From Mycobacterium sp. ACS4331 (GTDB lineage Bacteria; Actinomycetota; Actinomycetes; Mycobacteriales; Mycobacteriaceae): 64,000 nucleotides of DNA. The position numbers and the translations under genes were made by a program. Within the stretch, counting starts at the first letter, position 1. Each line of letters opens with the position of its first letter. The stretch lies in assembly GCF_001667265.1 (NCBI RefSeq), contig NZ_LZHW01000072.1, positions 1-64,000 on the forward strand. The letters run 5' to 3'. Positions 26,543-34,574 of the stretch are shown here, piece by piece. The notes beneath the pieces are model-generated. The model was not told the origin of the DNA. It saw only the letters and a list, made by a program, of their open reading frames with translations, and searched no databases.

Positions 26543-29332
26543 CTAGGCGCTGCCGGTGTCCTTGAACGACACGCCTGCGGCGTACACGTCGTCGATCCGG
26601 TACTCCTTGGCCGCGGCGACGGCCACCGACGGATCGATCTCGCCGTCCCGGGCCAGCGCCTCGAGCACCGCGACCACCACCGACTCGGCATCGGTGTTGA
26701 AGTAGCGGCGTGCGGCCGGTCGGGTGTCGGAGAAGCCGAACCCGTCGGTGCCGAGGGTGACGTAGGTGCCGGGCACCCACGGCCGGATCTGCTCCGGGAC
26801 CGCGCGCATCCAGTCGGACACGGCGACGGCCGGGCCGCGGGTGTCCTTGAGCACCTTGGTGACATAGGCCTCGCCGGCGGGCCGGTCGGGGTGGCGCAGG
26901 CGCTCCTTCTCCAGGGTCACACCGTCACGGTTGAGTTCACCCCAGCTGGTCACCGACCAGACGTCGGCGGCCACATCCCACTTGTCGGCAAGCATGTCGG
27001 CGGCCCGCAGCGCCTCCGGCATGGCCACCCCGGAGGCCAGGATCTGTGCGGTGTTGGTGCGCTTCTCCGTCGCCGCCCGGAACCGGTACATGCCCCGCAG
27101 CACACCCTCGGGATCGAAATTCTCGGGCTCGGCCGGCTGAACATAGGGCTCGTTGTAGATCGTCATGTAGAAGAAGACGTTCTCCGGGTCCTCGCCGTAC
27201 ATGCGCTCCAGACCGCTTTCGACGATGTGGGCGATCTCGTAGGCGAACGCCGGATCGTAGGCCACCACAGCGGGATTGGTGGAGGCCAGCAGAAGCGAAT
27301 GCCCATCGGCATGCTGCAGGCCCTCACCTGTCAGGGTGGTGCGGCCGGCGGTCGCGCCGAGCACGAATCCCCGGGCCATCTGATCGGCCGCGGCCCAGAA
27401 CCCGTCGCCGGTGCGCTGGAATCCGAACATCGAATAGAAGATGTAGATCGGGATCATCGGCTCGTTGTGCGTGGCATACGAGGTCCCGACCGCGGTGAAC
27501 GACGACGTCGACCCGGCCTCGTTGATGCCCTCGTGCAGGATCTGGCCGACTTCGCTCTCCTTGTAGGCCAGCATCAGTTCGGCGTCCACCGCGGTGTACA
27601 GCTGCCCGTTGCGGTTGTAGATCTTGAGGCTGGGGAACCACGAGTCCATCCCGAACGTGCGGGCCTCATCGGGGATGATCGGCACCAGGCGGGGCCCGAT
27701 GTTCTTGTCCCGCAACAGTTCCTTGAACGTCCGCACGGTCGCCATGGTGGTGGCGACCTCCTGGTTGCCGGACCCCTTCTTCAGCGGCTTGTACACGTCC
27801 CGGCCCGGCAGCGTCAGCGCCGTGGACTTGGTGCGGCGCTCCGGCAGGAATCCGCCGAGCGAGTGCCTGCGGTCGAGCATGTAGCTGATCTCCGGCGCGT
27901 CCGGCCCGGGGTGGTAGTACGGCGGCAGGTACGGGTTGTCCTCGAGTTGAGCGTCGCTGATCGGGATCCGCTGAGCGTCGCGGAAGTCCTTGAGGTCCTG
28001 CAGCGCAAGCTTTTTCATCTGGTGCGTGGCGTTGCGGCCCTCGAAGTGCTTGCCCAGGGTGTAGCCCTTGATGGTCTTGGCCAGGATCACCGTGGGCTGG
28101 CCCTTGTGCTCCATGGCGGCCCGGTAGGCGGCGTACACCTTGCGGTAGTCGTGGCCGCCGCGCTTGAGATTCCAGATCTCGGCGTCGGTCATGTTCTGCA
28201 CCAGGGCCTTGGTGCGGGGGTCGCGGCCGAAGAAGTGGTCACGGACGTAGGCGCCGTCGTTGGCCTTGTAGGTCTGGTAGTCGCCGTCGGGCGTCGAGTT
28301 CATCAGGTTGACCAGCGCGCCGTCGCGGTCGGCGTGCAGCAGCGCGTCCCACTCGCGGCCCCACACCACCTTGATGACGTTCCAGCCCGCACCGCGGAAG
28401 AACGACTCGAGTTCCTGGATGATCTTCCCGTTGCCGCGGACGGGGCCGTCGAGGCGCTGCAGGTTGCAGTTGACGACGAAGGTCAGGTTGTCCAGGCCCT
28501 CGTTGGCGGCGACCTGGATCAGGCCGCGCGACTCCGGTTCGTCCATCTCGCCGTCGCCGAGGAACGCCCACACATGCTGATCGGAGGTGTCCTTGAGGCC
28601 GCGGTCGTGCAGGTAGTGGTTGAACCGGGCCTGGTAGATGGCGTTCATGGGGCCCAGACCCATCGACACCGTCGGGAACTCCCAGAAGTCCGGCATCAGG
28701 CGCGGATGCGGATACGACGGGATGCCGCCGCCGGGATGGCTGTGCTCCTGGCGGAAGCCGTCGAGCTGGTCGGCCGTCAGTCGGCCCTCGAGGAATGCGC
28801 GGGCGTAGATGCCGGGGGAGGCGTGGCCCTGGATGAAGATCTGGTCGCCGCCGCCGGCATGGCCCTTGCCGCGGAAGAAGTGGTTGAACCCGACTTCGTA
28901 GAGCGCCGCCGACGACGCGTAGGTGGAGATGTGTCCGCCGACGCCCACGCCCGGGCGCTGGGCCCGGTGCACCATGATCGCGGCGTTCCACCGGATCCAC
29001 GCGCGGTAGCGGCGCTCAACCTCCTCGTCGCCGGGGAACCACGGCTCGAGTTCGGTGGGGATGGTGTTGACGTAGTCGGTGGACGTCAACGAAGGGATGG
29101 CCACCCGCTGCTCGCCGGCCCGCTCCAACAGTCGCAGCATCAGGTAACGGGCCCGGGCCGGACCCGACCGCGCCAGCAGATCGTCGAAGGACTCCAGCCA
29201 TTCGCCCGTCTCGTCGGGGTCGATGTCGGGCAGGTAGGACGCCACGCCTTCACGAATGACACGAACCCGGTCAGGTTCTGCTGCGGCGCCTGAGTTTTGG
29301 GCCAGGTCATGGCGCACGAACTCGGTAGTCAA
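26543..29332 (-). CDS. aceE: pyruvate dehydrogenase E1 component, homodimeric
   Basis: 929-residue thiamine-diphosphate enzyme decarboxylating pyruvate in the pyruvate dehydrogenase complex. The ThDP-binding motif begins at GDGEMDEPE (about residue 258) and ends about 28 residues later in NCN. The central pyrimidine-binding and C-terminal transketolase-like domains are intact. The length equals that of fast-growing mycobacteria and is slightly longer than M. tuberculosis AceE (901). It works with DlaT and Lpd, encoded elsewhere. The hairpin at 26476-26521 separates it from mabR; the start is divergent from the lipoprotein gene. Confidence 0.96.
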   Translation of the reverse strand: MTTEFVRHDLAQNSGAAAEPDRVRVIREGVASYLPDIDPDETGEWLESFDDLLARSGPARARYLMLRLLERAGEQRVAIPSLTSTDYVNTIPTELEPWFPGDEEVERRYRAWIRWNAAIMVHRAQRPGVGVGGHISTYASSAALYEVGFNHFFRGKGHAGGGDQIFIQGHASPGIYARAFLEGRLTADQLDGFRQEHSHPGGGIPSYPHPRLMPDFWEFPTVSMGLGPMNAIYQARFNHYLHDRGLKDTSDQHVWAFLGDGEMDEPESRGLIQVAANEGLDNLTFVVNCNLQRLDGPVRGNGKIIQELESFFRGAGWNVIKVVWGREWDALLHADRDGALVNLMNSTPDGDYQTYKANDGAYVRDHFFGRDPRTKALVQNMTDAEIWNLKRGGHDYRKVYAAYRAAMEHKGQPTVILAKTIKGYTLGKHFEGRNATHQMKKLALQDLKDFRDAQRIPISDAQLEDNPYLPPYYHPGPDAPEISYMLDRRHSLGGFLPERRTKSTALTLPGRDVYKPLKKGSGNQEVATTMATVRTFKELLRDKNIGPRLVPIIPDEARTFGMDSWFPSLKIYNRNGQLYTAVDAELMLAYKESEVGQILHEGINEAGSTSSFTAVGTSYATHNEPMIPIYIFYSMFGFQRTGDGFWAAADQMARGFVLGATAGRTTLTGEGLQHADGHSLLLASTNPAVVAYDPAFAYEIAHIVESGLERMYGEDPENVFFYMTIYNEPYVQPAEPENFDPEGVLRGMYRFRAATEKRTNTAQILASGVAMPEALRAADMLADKWDVAADVWSVTSWGELNRDGVTLEKERLRHPDRPAGEAYVTKVLKDTRGPAVAVSDWMRAVPEQIRPWVPGTYVTLGTDGFGFSDTRPAARRYFNTDAESVVVAVLEALARDGEIDPSVAVAAAKEYRIDDVYAAGVSFKDTGSA

Positions 29333-29463
29333 CGCTACTCCTCAGTAGGTGGCGCGGGGATTTCCCGCGCTCAATGCCTATCCTGCCTTCTCGGGCGCAT
29401 TCACGGTGATCGGATCCCCCTGGCGCCCTCAAAGCGGTGCCTGGACCGGTAACGTCATCGGCT

Positions 29464-30021
29464 GTGCTGACCCGAATCAGGCATACGGCACCGCTGGCGG
29501 CGGGCGTGGCCGCCGCCGTTGCGCTGGGGGTCGTCGGATGCACCGCACTGACTGCGGGGGACGCCACGGTGGACGCCGCCGACGTGCCCGAATACCGCAC
29601 CTCGGTGTCGGTGTCGCGCTCGGCTGCGTCGGTGACCTCGAGCGAGAAGGAGGCCGCGCGGCAGGCGTCGCTGACGACCGAGGCCGCGCACAGGGTCTGC
29701 GAGACGATGAGCACCACCAGTGCGCAGGCCATCCAGACCGTCAACGCCTACGTCGCGGCGGTGAACACCGGGGGAGACATCGAAGGCACGCTCGGCCCGG
29801 CGCGTGATGCGTTGACCGGCAGCGCTGACCAGGTGTCGGCGCAGGTCACCGACACTCTGCCGGTCGAACTGCGGGACGCGCTGGCCGCCTGGGCCGAGGC
29901 CTCGCGCGCCGCGGGTGCCGTACTGGCCGCCAACGGTCCGGCCGCGGAGTTCAACACCGAGGTGGACCGGGTCAACACCGCCCGCGAGCGGGCGTTGGAT
30001 CTGTGCGATTCGACCTACTGA
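29464..30021 (+). CDS. putative lipoprotein (Rv2240c-like), unknown function
   Basis: 185-residue protein from GTG 29464 (or 194 from GTG 29437; neither has a clear ribosome site). Basic residues and a hydrophobic core lead to a VVGC lipobox, so it is probably lipid-anchored outside the membrane. The mature part is predicted helical, Ala/Thr rich, with two further cysteines (in the RVCETM and LDLCDS segments) that could pair. Place in the gene order matches Rv2240c. No family function is known. It is divergent from aceE. Confidence 0.72.
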   Translation: MLTRIRHTAPLAAGVAAAVALGVVGCTALTAGDATVDAADVPEYRTSVSVSRSAASVTSSEKEAARQASLTTEAAHRVCETMSTTSAQAIQTVNAYVAAVNTGGDIEGTLGPARDALTGSADQVSAQVTDTLPVELRDALAAWAEASRAAGAVLAANGPAAEFNTEVDRVNTARERALDLCDSTY

Positions 30022-30130
30022 ACCCGACGATTTGCGAGATCCTGACGCGTTGGTCGTGAACAGCCGATTCGCCTGTGCGACGATAAGTGCCATCGGTCAT
30101 CTATCCAGTTCATCTTCAGGAGGTCACACC

Positions 30131-30559
30131 TTGGTCGCGGCGGACGGCGCCTCGAACTACGCCCGAAAGCTGGGCATCCAACGAGATCAGGCCGTACAGG
30201 AGTTGGGCTGGGATGAGGACACCGACGACGACATCCGTGCCGACGTCGAAGAGGCCTGCGGCAGCGAACTTCTCGACGAGGACGCAGACGAGGTCATCGA
30301 CGTCGTCCTGATGTGGTGGCGCGACGACGACGGAGACCTGGTCGACGCGTTGATGGACGCCATCACCCCCCTCGCCGACGACGGCGTGATCTGGGTCCTG
30401 ACGCCCAAGACGGGCCGTACCGGCCACGTGGCGCCGGCCGACATCGCTGAGGCCGCGCCGACCGCGGGGTTGATGCAGACCTCGTCGGCCAACCTCGGTG
30501 ACTGGACGGGCAGCAGGCTGGTGCAGCCGAAGTCGAAGGCCGCGGGACGGCACAGCTGA
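30131..30559 (+). CDS. DUF3052 family protein (Rv2239c-like)
   Basis: 142-residue acidic cytoplasmic protein conserved across Actinobacteria, with a YARKLG-x-x-RDQ N-terminus, a run of Asp/Glu in the middle and the WVLTPKTG segment typical of DUF3052. The start is TTG 30131: a near-perfect ribosome site AGGAGG (30118-30123) stands seven bases before it, and it places the conserved N-terminus exactly. The long frame back to 29915 overlaps the lipoprotein gene. The stop overlaps the ahpE start by one base. Function unknown. Confidence 0.85.
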   Translation: MVAADGASNYARKLGIQRDQAVQELGWDEDTDDDIRADVEEACGSELLDEDADEVIDVVLMWWRDDDGDLVDALMDAITPLADDGVIWVLTPKTGRTGHVAPADIAEAAPTAGLMQTSSANLGDWTGSRLVQPKSKAAGRHS

Positions 30560-31014
30560 TGCTCGCGGTCGGCGCGCACGCGCCAGACTTCACCCTCAAG
30601 GACCAGAACGGACAGCCCGTCTCACGTTCGGGCTATGAGGGCTCCAAGAACCTGTTGATCGTGTTCTTCCCGCTCGCCTTCACCGGAATCTGCCAGGGCG
30701 AACTCGACGAGATCCGCGACAACCTGCCGCGCTACGAGAACGACGACGTCGCCACGGTGGCCGTCTCGGTCGGTCCGCCGCCGACGCACAAGGTGTGGGC
30801 CACCCAGAACGGGTTCCTGTTCCCCGTGCTGTCGGACTTCTGGCCGCACGGTGCCGTCGCGCAGTCCTACGGCGTGTTCAACGACGTCGCCGGGGTGTCC
30901 AACCGCGGGACGTTCCTGGTGGACAAGTCCGGCGTGATCCGGTTCGCCGAGTGCAAGCAGCCCGGTGAGGCGCGGGATCAGTCGGTGTGGACTGAGGCGC
31001 TGGCGGCGCTCTGA
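30559..31014 (+). CDS. ahpE: one-cysteine peroxiredoxin
   Basis: 151-residue thiol peroxidase reducing hydrogen peroxide, organic peroxides and peroxynitrite. The peroxidatic cysteine C45 lies in FTGICQGE, preceded by FFPLAF, as in M. tuberculosis AhpE. There is no resolving cysteine; mycothiol with mycoredoxin is the known reductant for this group. It is translationally coupled to the DUF3052 gene by a one-base overlap, and tRNA-Val lies 60 bases downstream. Confidence 0.95.
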   Translation: MLAVGAHAPDFTLKDQNGQPVSRSGYEGSKNLLIVFFPLAFTGICQGELDEIRDNLPRYENDDVATVAVSVGPPPTHKVWATQNGFLFPVLSDFWPHGAVAQSYGVFNDVAGVSNRGTFLVDKSGVIRFAECKQPGEARDQSVWTEALAAL

Positions 31015-31074
31015 GGGTGCCTGCGTCGAGAAATTGGCTTCTCGGCGCGGGTATTGGGTAGCCTGCCACGGCAC

Positions 31075-31146
31075 GGGCGTGTAGCTCAGTGGTAGAGCTC
31101 TGGTTTTACACACCAGCGGTCGGGGGTTCGAAACCCTCCGCGCCCA
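31075..31146 (+). tRNA. tRNA-Val (anticodon TAC)
   Basis: A 72-base cloverleaf: acceptor arm GGGCGTG pairing with CGCGCCC, D-arm GCTC/GAGC, anticodon stem CTGGT/ACCAG around loop TTTACAC (anticodon TAC), and T-arm with TTCGAAA. The discriminator base is A and no CCA is encoded. It marks the border where conserved gene order gives way to the accessory block. Confidence 0.95.
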
Positions 31147-31306
31147 CTTCTGGATCTTGTCGTTCGAAGCCGTGCTCTCGGCAGCAGCATCGGCGCGGTG
31201 CTCAGACCGCGAGTCATGTCCAACCTGGTCGGTGAGGCTGCCAACCGGAGCCGACTACTGGGATGGCACGGGCCACATCCGGTGGTGAGGCCGCGGAGGT
31301 GGTGCG

Positions 31307-32008
31307 TCATGCGTGCTTGCATACCGAGCATTGGCTTTCCGGGATTGTCGTGACCTCGATTCGGCGCTTACGCATCTGTACCTGCAGCCGGTTCAGCACG
31401 CGGGGATCATCGAGAGGCAGATCCTGGATGCGGCTTGCGGCGTCCTGCACGATCTCGACACTGTCGTCGCAATCCCACAGCGCCAGTGAGTATCCGAAGT
31501 TGTATGCGGTGCGGTAACGCACGCCGCAAATGTCAGTGCCGGCCGGTTGATCCTCGAAGATGCCACGGGCCCACTGCTGTGTGAGGGAACGCGGTTCGTT
31601 GCCGTCGGCGAGCGTGGGCAGCGCCCCGATCGCCAAGGCGGCACCCTTCTTGGTCAGGTCAAACAAGGGCAGTGGACGCGTCGGAGTGACAATCGAGACC
31701 CGATACATCGGGCAGATCGCCGCGACGCCGGCTTCGCCGAACACCTCACTGGCGGAGGTGGCCAAATCTTCACCGACATAGAGCACCCGACGTCCCGTCG
31801 GATCGAGCTGCGGCGGGCTGGCCTCGTGGTGGTGGTCCAGCCGATAGAGCGGACCGAACAGCCGAAACGTAGCTCCGTCGGGAGTGTGCGTGCTGCGGTG
31901 GTAGACCCGACACCACCGCCATCGTGACGCATCGGGCTGTGGTGTCCACTGCCATCGGAAGCGCGCCTTTGGCAGCGGACGCAGTGGCGGGTCGAGCCGC
32001 CTCACCAT
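31307..32008 (-). CDS. RES-domain toxin, MbcT-like NAD phosphorylase
   Basis: 233-residue protein of the RES family. MbcT, the characterised mycobacterial member, kills cells by phosphorolysis of NAD. The family residues are visible as R34 in CRVYH and E88 in the YVGEDLATSASEVFGE stretch. A tyrosine-rich C-terminal half follows. The start ATG 32008 overlaps the antitoxin stop by seven bases, the usual coupling in toxin-antitoxin pairs; a longer frame to 32119 runs inside the antitoxin. The gene follows its antitoxin. Whether it is active cannot be judged from sequence. Confidence 0.82.
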   Translation of the reverse strand: MVRRLDPPLRPLPKARFRWQWTPQPDASRWRWCRVYHRSTHTPDGATFRLFGPLYRLDHHHEASPPQLDPTGRRVLYVGEDLATSASEVFGEAGVAAICPMYRVSIVTPTRPLPLFDLTKKGAALAIGALPTLADGNEPRSLTQQWARGIFEDQPAGTDICGVRYRTAYNFGYSLALWDCDDSVEIVQDAASRIQDLPLDDPRVLNRLQVQMRKRRIEVTTIPESQCSVCKHA

Positions 32009-32730
32009 CCGGCGGCAGTCAGACCCTGCGCGAGTGCGATCACGGACGCGCTGCCATTCAAGGCCATCTCGACCCGAGGTGAGCGTCCGTCGAGCCCGGG
32101 CTGCGACCCAGTCATCCACCGCGACAGACTGACCACCCCGCCGGGAAAGACGGCCTGCAGAGTGTCGAGGTCAGGCAACACCCCGGCTGGGTCGTCTGGA
32201 TCGAATTGCCACCGGGGCAGGCGCCACTCTCGGCCGACTTTGAGTCCGACGAGTTTTCCTGCGCTGAGCTTGGCGGTGATGCTCTGTGGCGTGACGGCGA
32301 GGAGTTCGGCGGCTTCGTCGCGGCTGATGCTCTCGGCGGCGAGTGTGTGTCGCTGCGCGAACTGTTCTTTGAGGTCAGTGAACACTGCATGCGATGCCGT
32401 GACCGAGTCTGGAGCAGGTCCCCAGAACTTCTCGTCGAGCCCGTCGTCACGGTCTGCGGTGGCTGCCGACTCCAGACGGTCACTCTCGGCGTCGGTGGCT
32501 GCCCTGACGACGGCGGCGACGGATGCGCGTAACTGACGGCGATCGATGTCTTCGGCGTCCGTCACCCGTGGTTCTACGACCGCGTCGACGGCAACGATGG
32601 CAAGGCCGGTTTCGCGAAGGGCGCGCTCAAGGACGCCGCGCTCGGGTCCTGCCAGGGGGAGATCGTCTGGGACCCGGTCGGCTATGTCGTCGGTTGCGAC
32701 CGGCTCAAGCACGAAGATCTCCGTCAACAT
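32002..32730 (-). CDS. antitoxin of the RES toxin, two-module with excisionase-type HTH
   Basis: 242-residue protein, twice the length of the 113-residue MbcA. Residues 1-130 are an acidic, helix-rich region I do not recognise. Residues 135-176 form an excisionase/MerR-type helix-turn-helix (SRDEAAELLAVTPQS followed by a W-R-L-P-R-W basic patch). Residues 177-242 look like the MbcA/ParS toxin-binding domain ending in GW. ATG 32730 has GGGGAGG upstream. It should bind its own promoter (inverted repeat at 32754-32773) and block the RES active site with its C-terminal end. Confidence 0.78.
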   Translation of the reverse strand: MLTEIFVLEPVATDDIADRVPDDLPLAGPERGVLERALRETGLAIVAVDAVVEPRVTDAEDIDRRQLRASVAAVVRAATDAESDRLESAATADRDDGLDEKFWGPAPDSVTASHAVFTDLKEQFAQRHTLAAESISRDEAAELLAVTPQSITAKLSAGKLVGLKVGREWRLPRWQFDPDDPAGVLPDLDTLQAVFPGGVVSLSRWMTGSQPGLDGRSPRVEMALNGSASVIALAQGLTAAGW

Positions 32731-32747
32731 AACAACCTCCCCTACGC

Positions 32748-32773
32748 AGGATACGCAATTTACAAAGGTTGCG
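32748..32773 (-). promoter_or_regulatory. promoter and operator of the RES toxin-antitoxin pair
   Basis: On the minus strand TATCCT (32748-32753) is a -10-like box 18 bases before ATG 32730. Directly beside it is a five-base inverted repeat CGCAA/TTGCG spanning 32754-32773 with a ten-base spacer. This is where an autoregulating antitoxin would sit. Confidence 0.5.
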
Positions 32774-32801
32774 CTGCGATTGATTTCAGACGGTGCCGGA
32801 G

Positions 32802-33368
32802 TCAAGCTGAGAGCTTCGCGGCCAGCAGTTCGACGCGCTCGTCGTCGAGGTCTGTCCGCAGTCGCCCACCGCGGTCGAGCGTGACCATCCCGTGCAGCGC
32901 TGACCAGACCACCTCTGTCAGGGTGTCGGGGTCCCGCTCCCGTGAGATCGCTGCGACGGCGGCGCGCAACTCGGCGAACGCCTCCTTGAGTGGGGCCGGG
33001 GTGTCCTCGGCGGCGAACCGCAACCCGGTGGCGCGCAGGAACATCGCGTCGTAGAGGGCTGGGTTGTCCCGCGCGAAGGACAGGTAGGCCTGGGCCGTGG
33101 GGATCAACGGTGTCTCGCCGGAGGTGGTGCGTGCCTCCCGCAGTGCCTGGGCCAGCTCCCGGAATCCGTCGACGGCGAGTGCCTCGGCGATGGCCTCCAT
33201 GCCGGAGAAGTGTTTGTAGATCACGGGCTGGCTGTACTCGATCTCCGCGGCGAGGCGGCGCGTGGTGACCGCGTCCCACCCCTCCGACTCCGCCAGCGTG
33301 CGGGCGGTGTCCAGGATCAATCGATGGCGTGCGGCGCGGTCGCGGGCGCGGCGGTCCTCGATGGGCAC
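32802..33368 (-). CDS. TetR-family regulator
   Basis: 188-residue repressor. The N-terminal helix-turn-helix (about residues 15-60) has the recognition pattern L-A-A-E-I-x-Y-S-Q-P-V-I-Y-K-H-F. The C-terminal half resembles the WHG/TetR_C_33 type. The start is GTG 33368. It lies divergent from a small membrane-protein gene, with palindromes in the shared promoter, and upstream of the toxin-antitoxin pair in the same direction. The likely targets are its own gene and the divergent pair (membrane protein and deazaflavin-type enzyme). Confidence 0.88.
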   Translation of the reverse strand: MPIEDRRARDRAARHRLILDTARTLAESEGWDAVTTRRLAAEIEYSQPVIYKHFSGMEAIAEALAVDGFRELAQALREARTTSGETPLIPTAQAYLSFARDNPALYDAMFLRATGLRFAAEDTPAPLKEAFAELRAAVAAISRERDPDTLTEVVWSALHGMVTLDRGGRLRTDLDDERVELLAAKLSA

Positions 33369-33385
33369 GGTCGGAGCGTATCAGC

Positions 33386-33443
33386 GCTAGGAATGCTAGC
33401 GATGCTATTGACGCAACGCGCGGCCAGGGTTAGCGTTGCTAAC
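33386..33443. promoter_or_regulatory. divergent promoter with two TetR-type palindromes
   Basis: Rightward promoter TTGACG (33408-33413), 17 bases, TAGCGT (33431-33436). A perfect palindrome GTTAGC-GTT-GCTAAC at 33429-33443 covers this -10 box. A second palindrome GCTAG-GAATG-CTAGC is at 33386-33400, close to the leftward TetR start; TAGCAT on the minus strand nearby could be its -10. Both repeats share the GCTA half-site. Confidence 0.72.
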
Positions 33444-33466
33444 ACCAGCCGATCGGAGCGGTGAAC

Positions 33467-33700
33467 ATGGCAGACGCAGCGGCCAGCCTGGCCATCGCCG
33501 TCGCGATGCTGCTGATCTGGCTGGTCCTGTACCTGCGGATCAGCGCGCCGATCAACCGGCAACTCACCGCGGCCACCAATGCCGGTGGCGCGCCCGCGAA
33601 TGCGCGTGAACTTCAACGTGAATGGGATCGAATCATCAACGCCCGAGCCACGATTCAGGGTATGGCAGTCACCGCACTGTGTGTGGCCCTGGTGCTCTGA
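33467..33700 (+). CDS. small membrane protein, unknown
   Basis: 77-residue protein with two predicted membrane helices (about residues 7-25 and 62-77) separated by a charged loop of about 35 residues. ATG 33467 is preferred over GTG 33461 because CGGAG lies nine bases upstream. I recognise no family. It is the first gene after the TetR-type divergent promoter and is followed 15 bases later by the deazaflavin-type gene, so the two form a TetR-controlled pair. Confidence 0.68.
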   Translation: MADAAASLAIAVAMLLIWLVLYLRISAPINRQLTAATNAGGAPANARELQREWDRIINARATIQGMAVTALCVALVL

Positions 33701-33715
33701 GTGAAGGAGCTGGAA

Positions 33716-34078
33716 ATGACGAACAAGACTGTCGTCCGACGGATCATGCGGGCCGCGCCGCTGTTCAACGCACCGGTCACGGCTTTGTCGAACTCACGGC
33801 TCTTCGGCCGGATCATCGGCCGCAACGTCACCGTCATCACGTACACGGGACGACGGTCCCGCCGTACGTTCAGTACGCCGGTGGCCTACCGCCGGACCAG
33901 CGACGGCCTGCAGATCGCGGCTAACCTGCCCGATGCCAAGACCTGGTGGCGCAACTTCCTCGATGGCGGTGCGCCGATCTCCGTCAAGCTCGACGGAGTC
34001 GACCGCGCCGGACACGCTGTGGCCCACCGGGACGGGCGTGGACGCGTCACTGTGGACGTCCGCCTCGGCGCGGATTAA
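33716..34078 (+). CDS. DUF385/deazaflavin-dependent nitroreductase-like protein
   Basis: 120-residue protein resembling the F420-dependent (Ddn-like) split-barrel family. It has an N-terminal helix, a VITYTGRRSRR segment typical of these proteins and a strand-rich middle. Family members reduce quinones, nitroaromatics or other xenobiotics using reduced F420. It lacks the full C-terminus of classical Ddn (about 150 residues), so activity is uncertain. ATG 33716 has GAAGGAG upstream. It ends in a four-base convergent overlap with the DUF6319-like gene. Confidence 0.62.
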   Translation: MTNKTVVRRIMRAAPLFNAPVTALSNSRLFGRIIGRNVTVITYTGRRSRRTFSTPVAYRRTSDGLQIAANLPDAKTWWRNFLDGGAPISVKLDGVDRAGHAVAHRDGRGRVTVDVRLGAD

Positions 34079-34449
34079 TTCAAGCCGGCGAGAGCCTTTC
34101 GGGCGGCCTCGAGTTCGGCTTCCAGTGCTGCGACTTTGGCGGCCTGCTGGGAGCGTGCCTCGTCGATGATCGCGTCGATCGGGGTGGAGAGGTCCTCATG
34201 GAGTTCCCTGGCCGCACGCGAGACGGCGGCGGCAGCGACCGCGACGTCGCGGGCCAGGAAGGTGCTGCCCTGCTTGAGTTCCGCGCGCCATTCGCCGTCG
34301 GCGGTACCGATGACGGTCAGGGTCAACTCGAGCGTCTTGGCTTTGCGGCCGGCCGCCTTCTTTGCGGGGGCCTTCTGGGGCTGCGCCTCCGCGGAGGGGG
34401 GTGTGAACTCGGTGGACCCAGCTTCCGGTGCCAGGGTGTCTGCAGTCAT
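34075..34449 (-). CDS. lysine/alanine-rich small protein (DUF6319-like)
   Basis: 124-residue protein. The first 40 residues are disordered and Pro/Lys/Ala rich. A compact region follows (about 40-85, pattern L-E-L-T-L-T-V-I-G-T-x-D-G-E-W), then a C-terminal coiled coil (about 88-124). It may be a nucleoid-associated or regulatory protein, but that is a guess. The ATG at 34449 was chosen because upstream frame codons are not protein-like. It converges with the preceding gene. Confidence 0.65.
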   Translation of the reverse strand: MTADTLAPEAGSTEFTPPSAEAQPQKAPAKKAAGRKAKTLELTLTVIGTADGEWRAELKQGSTFLARDVAVAAAAVSRAARELHEDLSTPIDAIIDEARSQQAAKVAALEAELEAARKALAGLN

Positions 34450-34574
34450 CGTCACGCGAATCAGTAGAACACACGTTCGACTGTGGGTAAAGTCAGGCCG
34501 AGAGCCTACTGGGAAACCACTGCGGCGCAGGTGTATTGCGGCCCGACTTCGTCCGAAACCGTTGGCCCGCCGGG

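Noticed and set aside
26891..29293. Open frame of 800 codons on the plus strand
   Set aside because: It is antisense to aceE, has shadow composition (His/Arg/Val/Asp rich) and no domain; aceE is certain.
31147..31306. Attachment-site remnant after tRNA-Val
   Set aside because: I could not find a second copy of the tRNA 3' half in the accessory block by eye, and no integrase is present; the gap shows only unstructured sequence.
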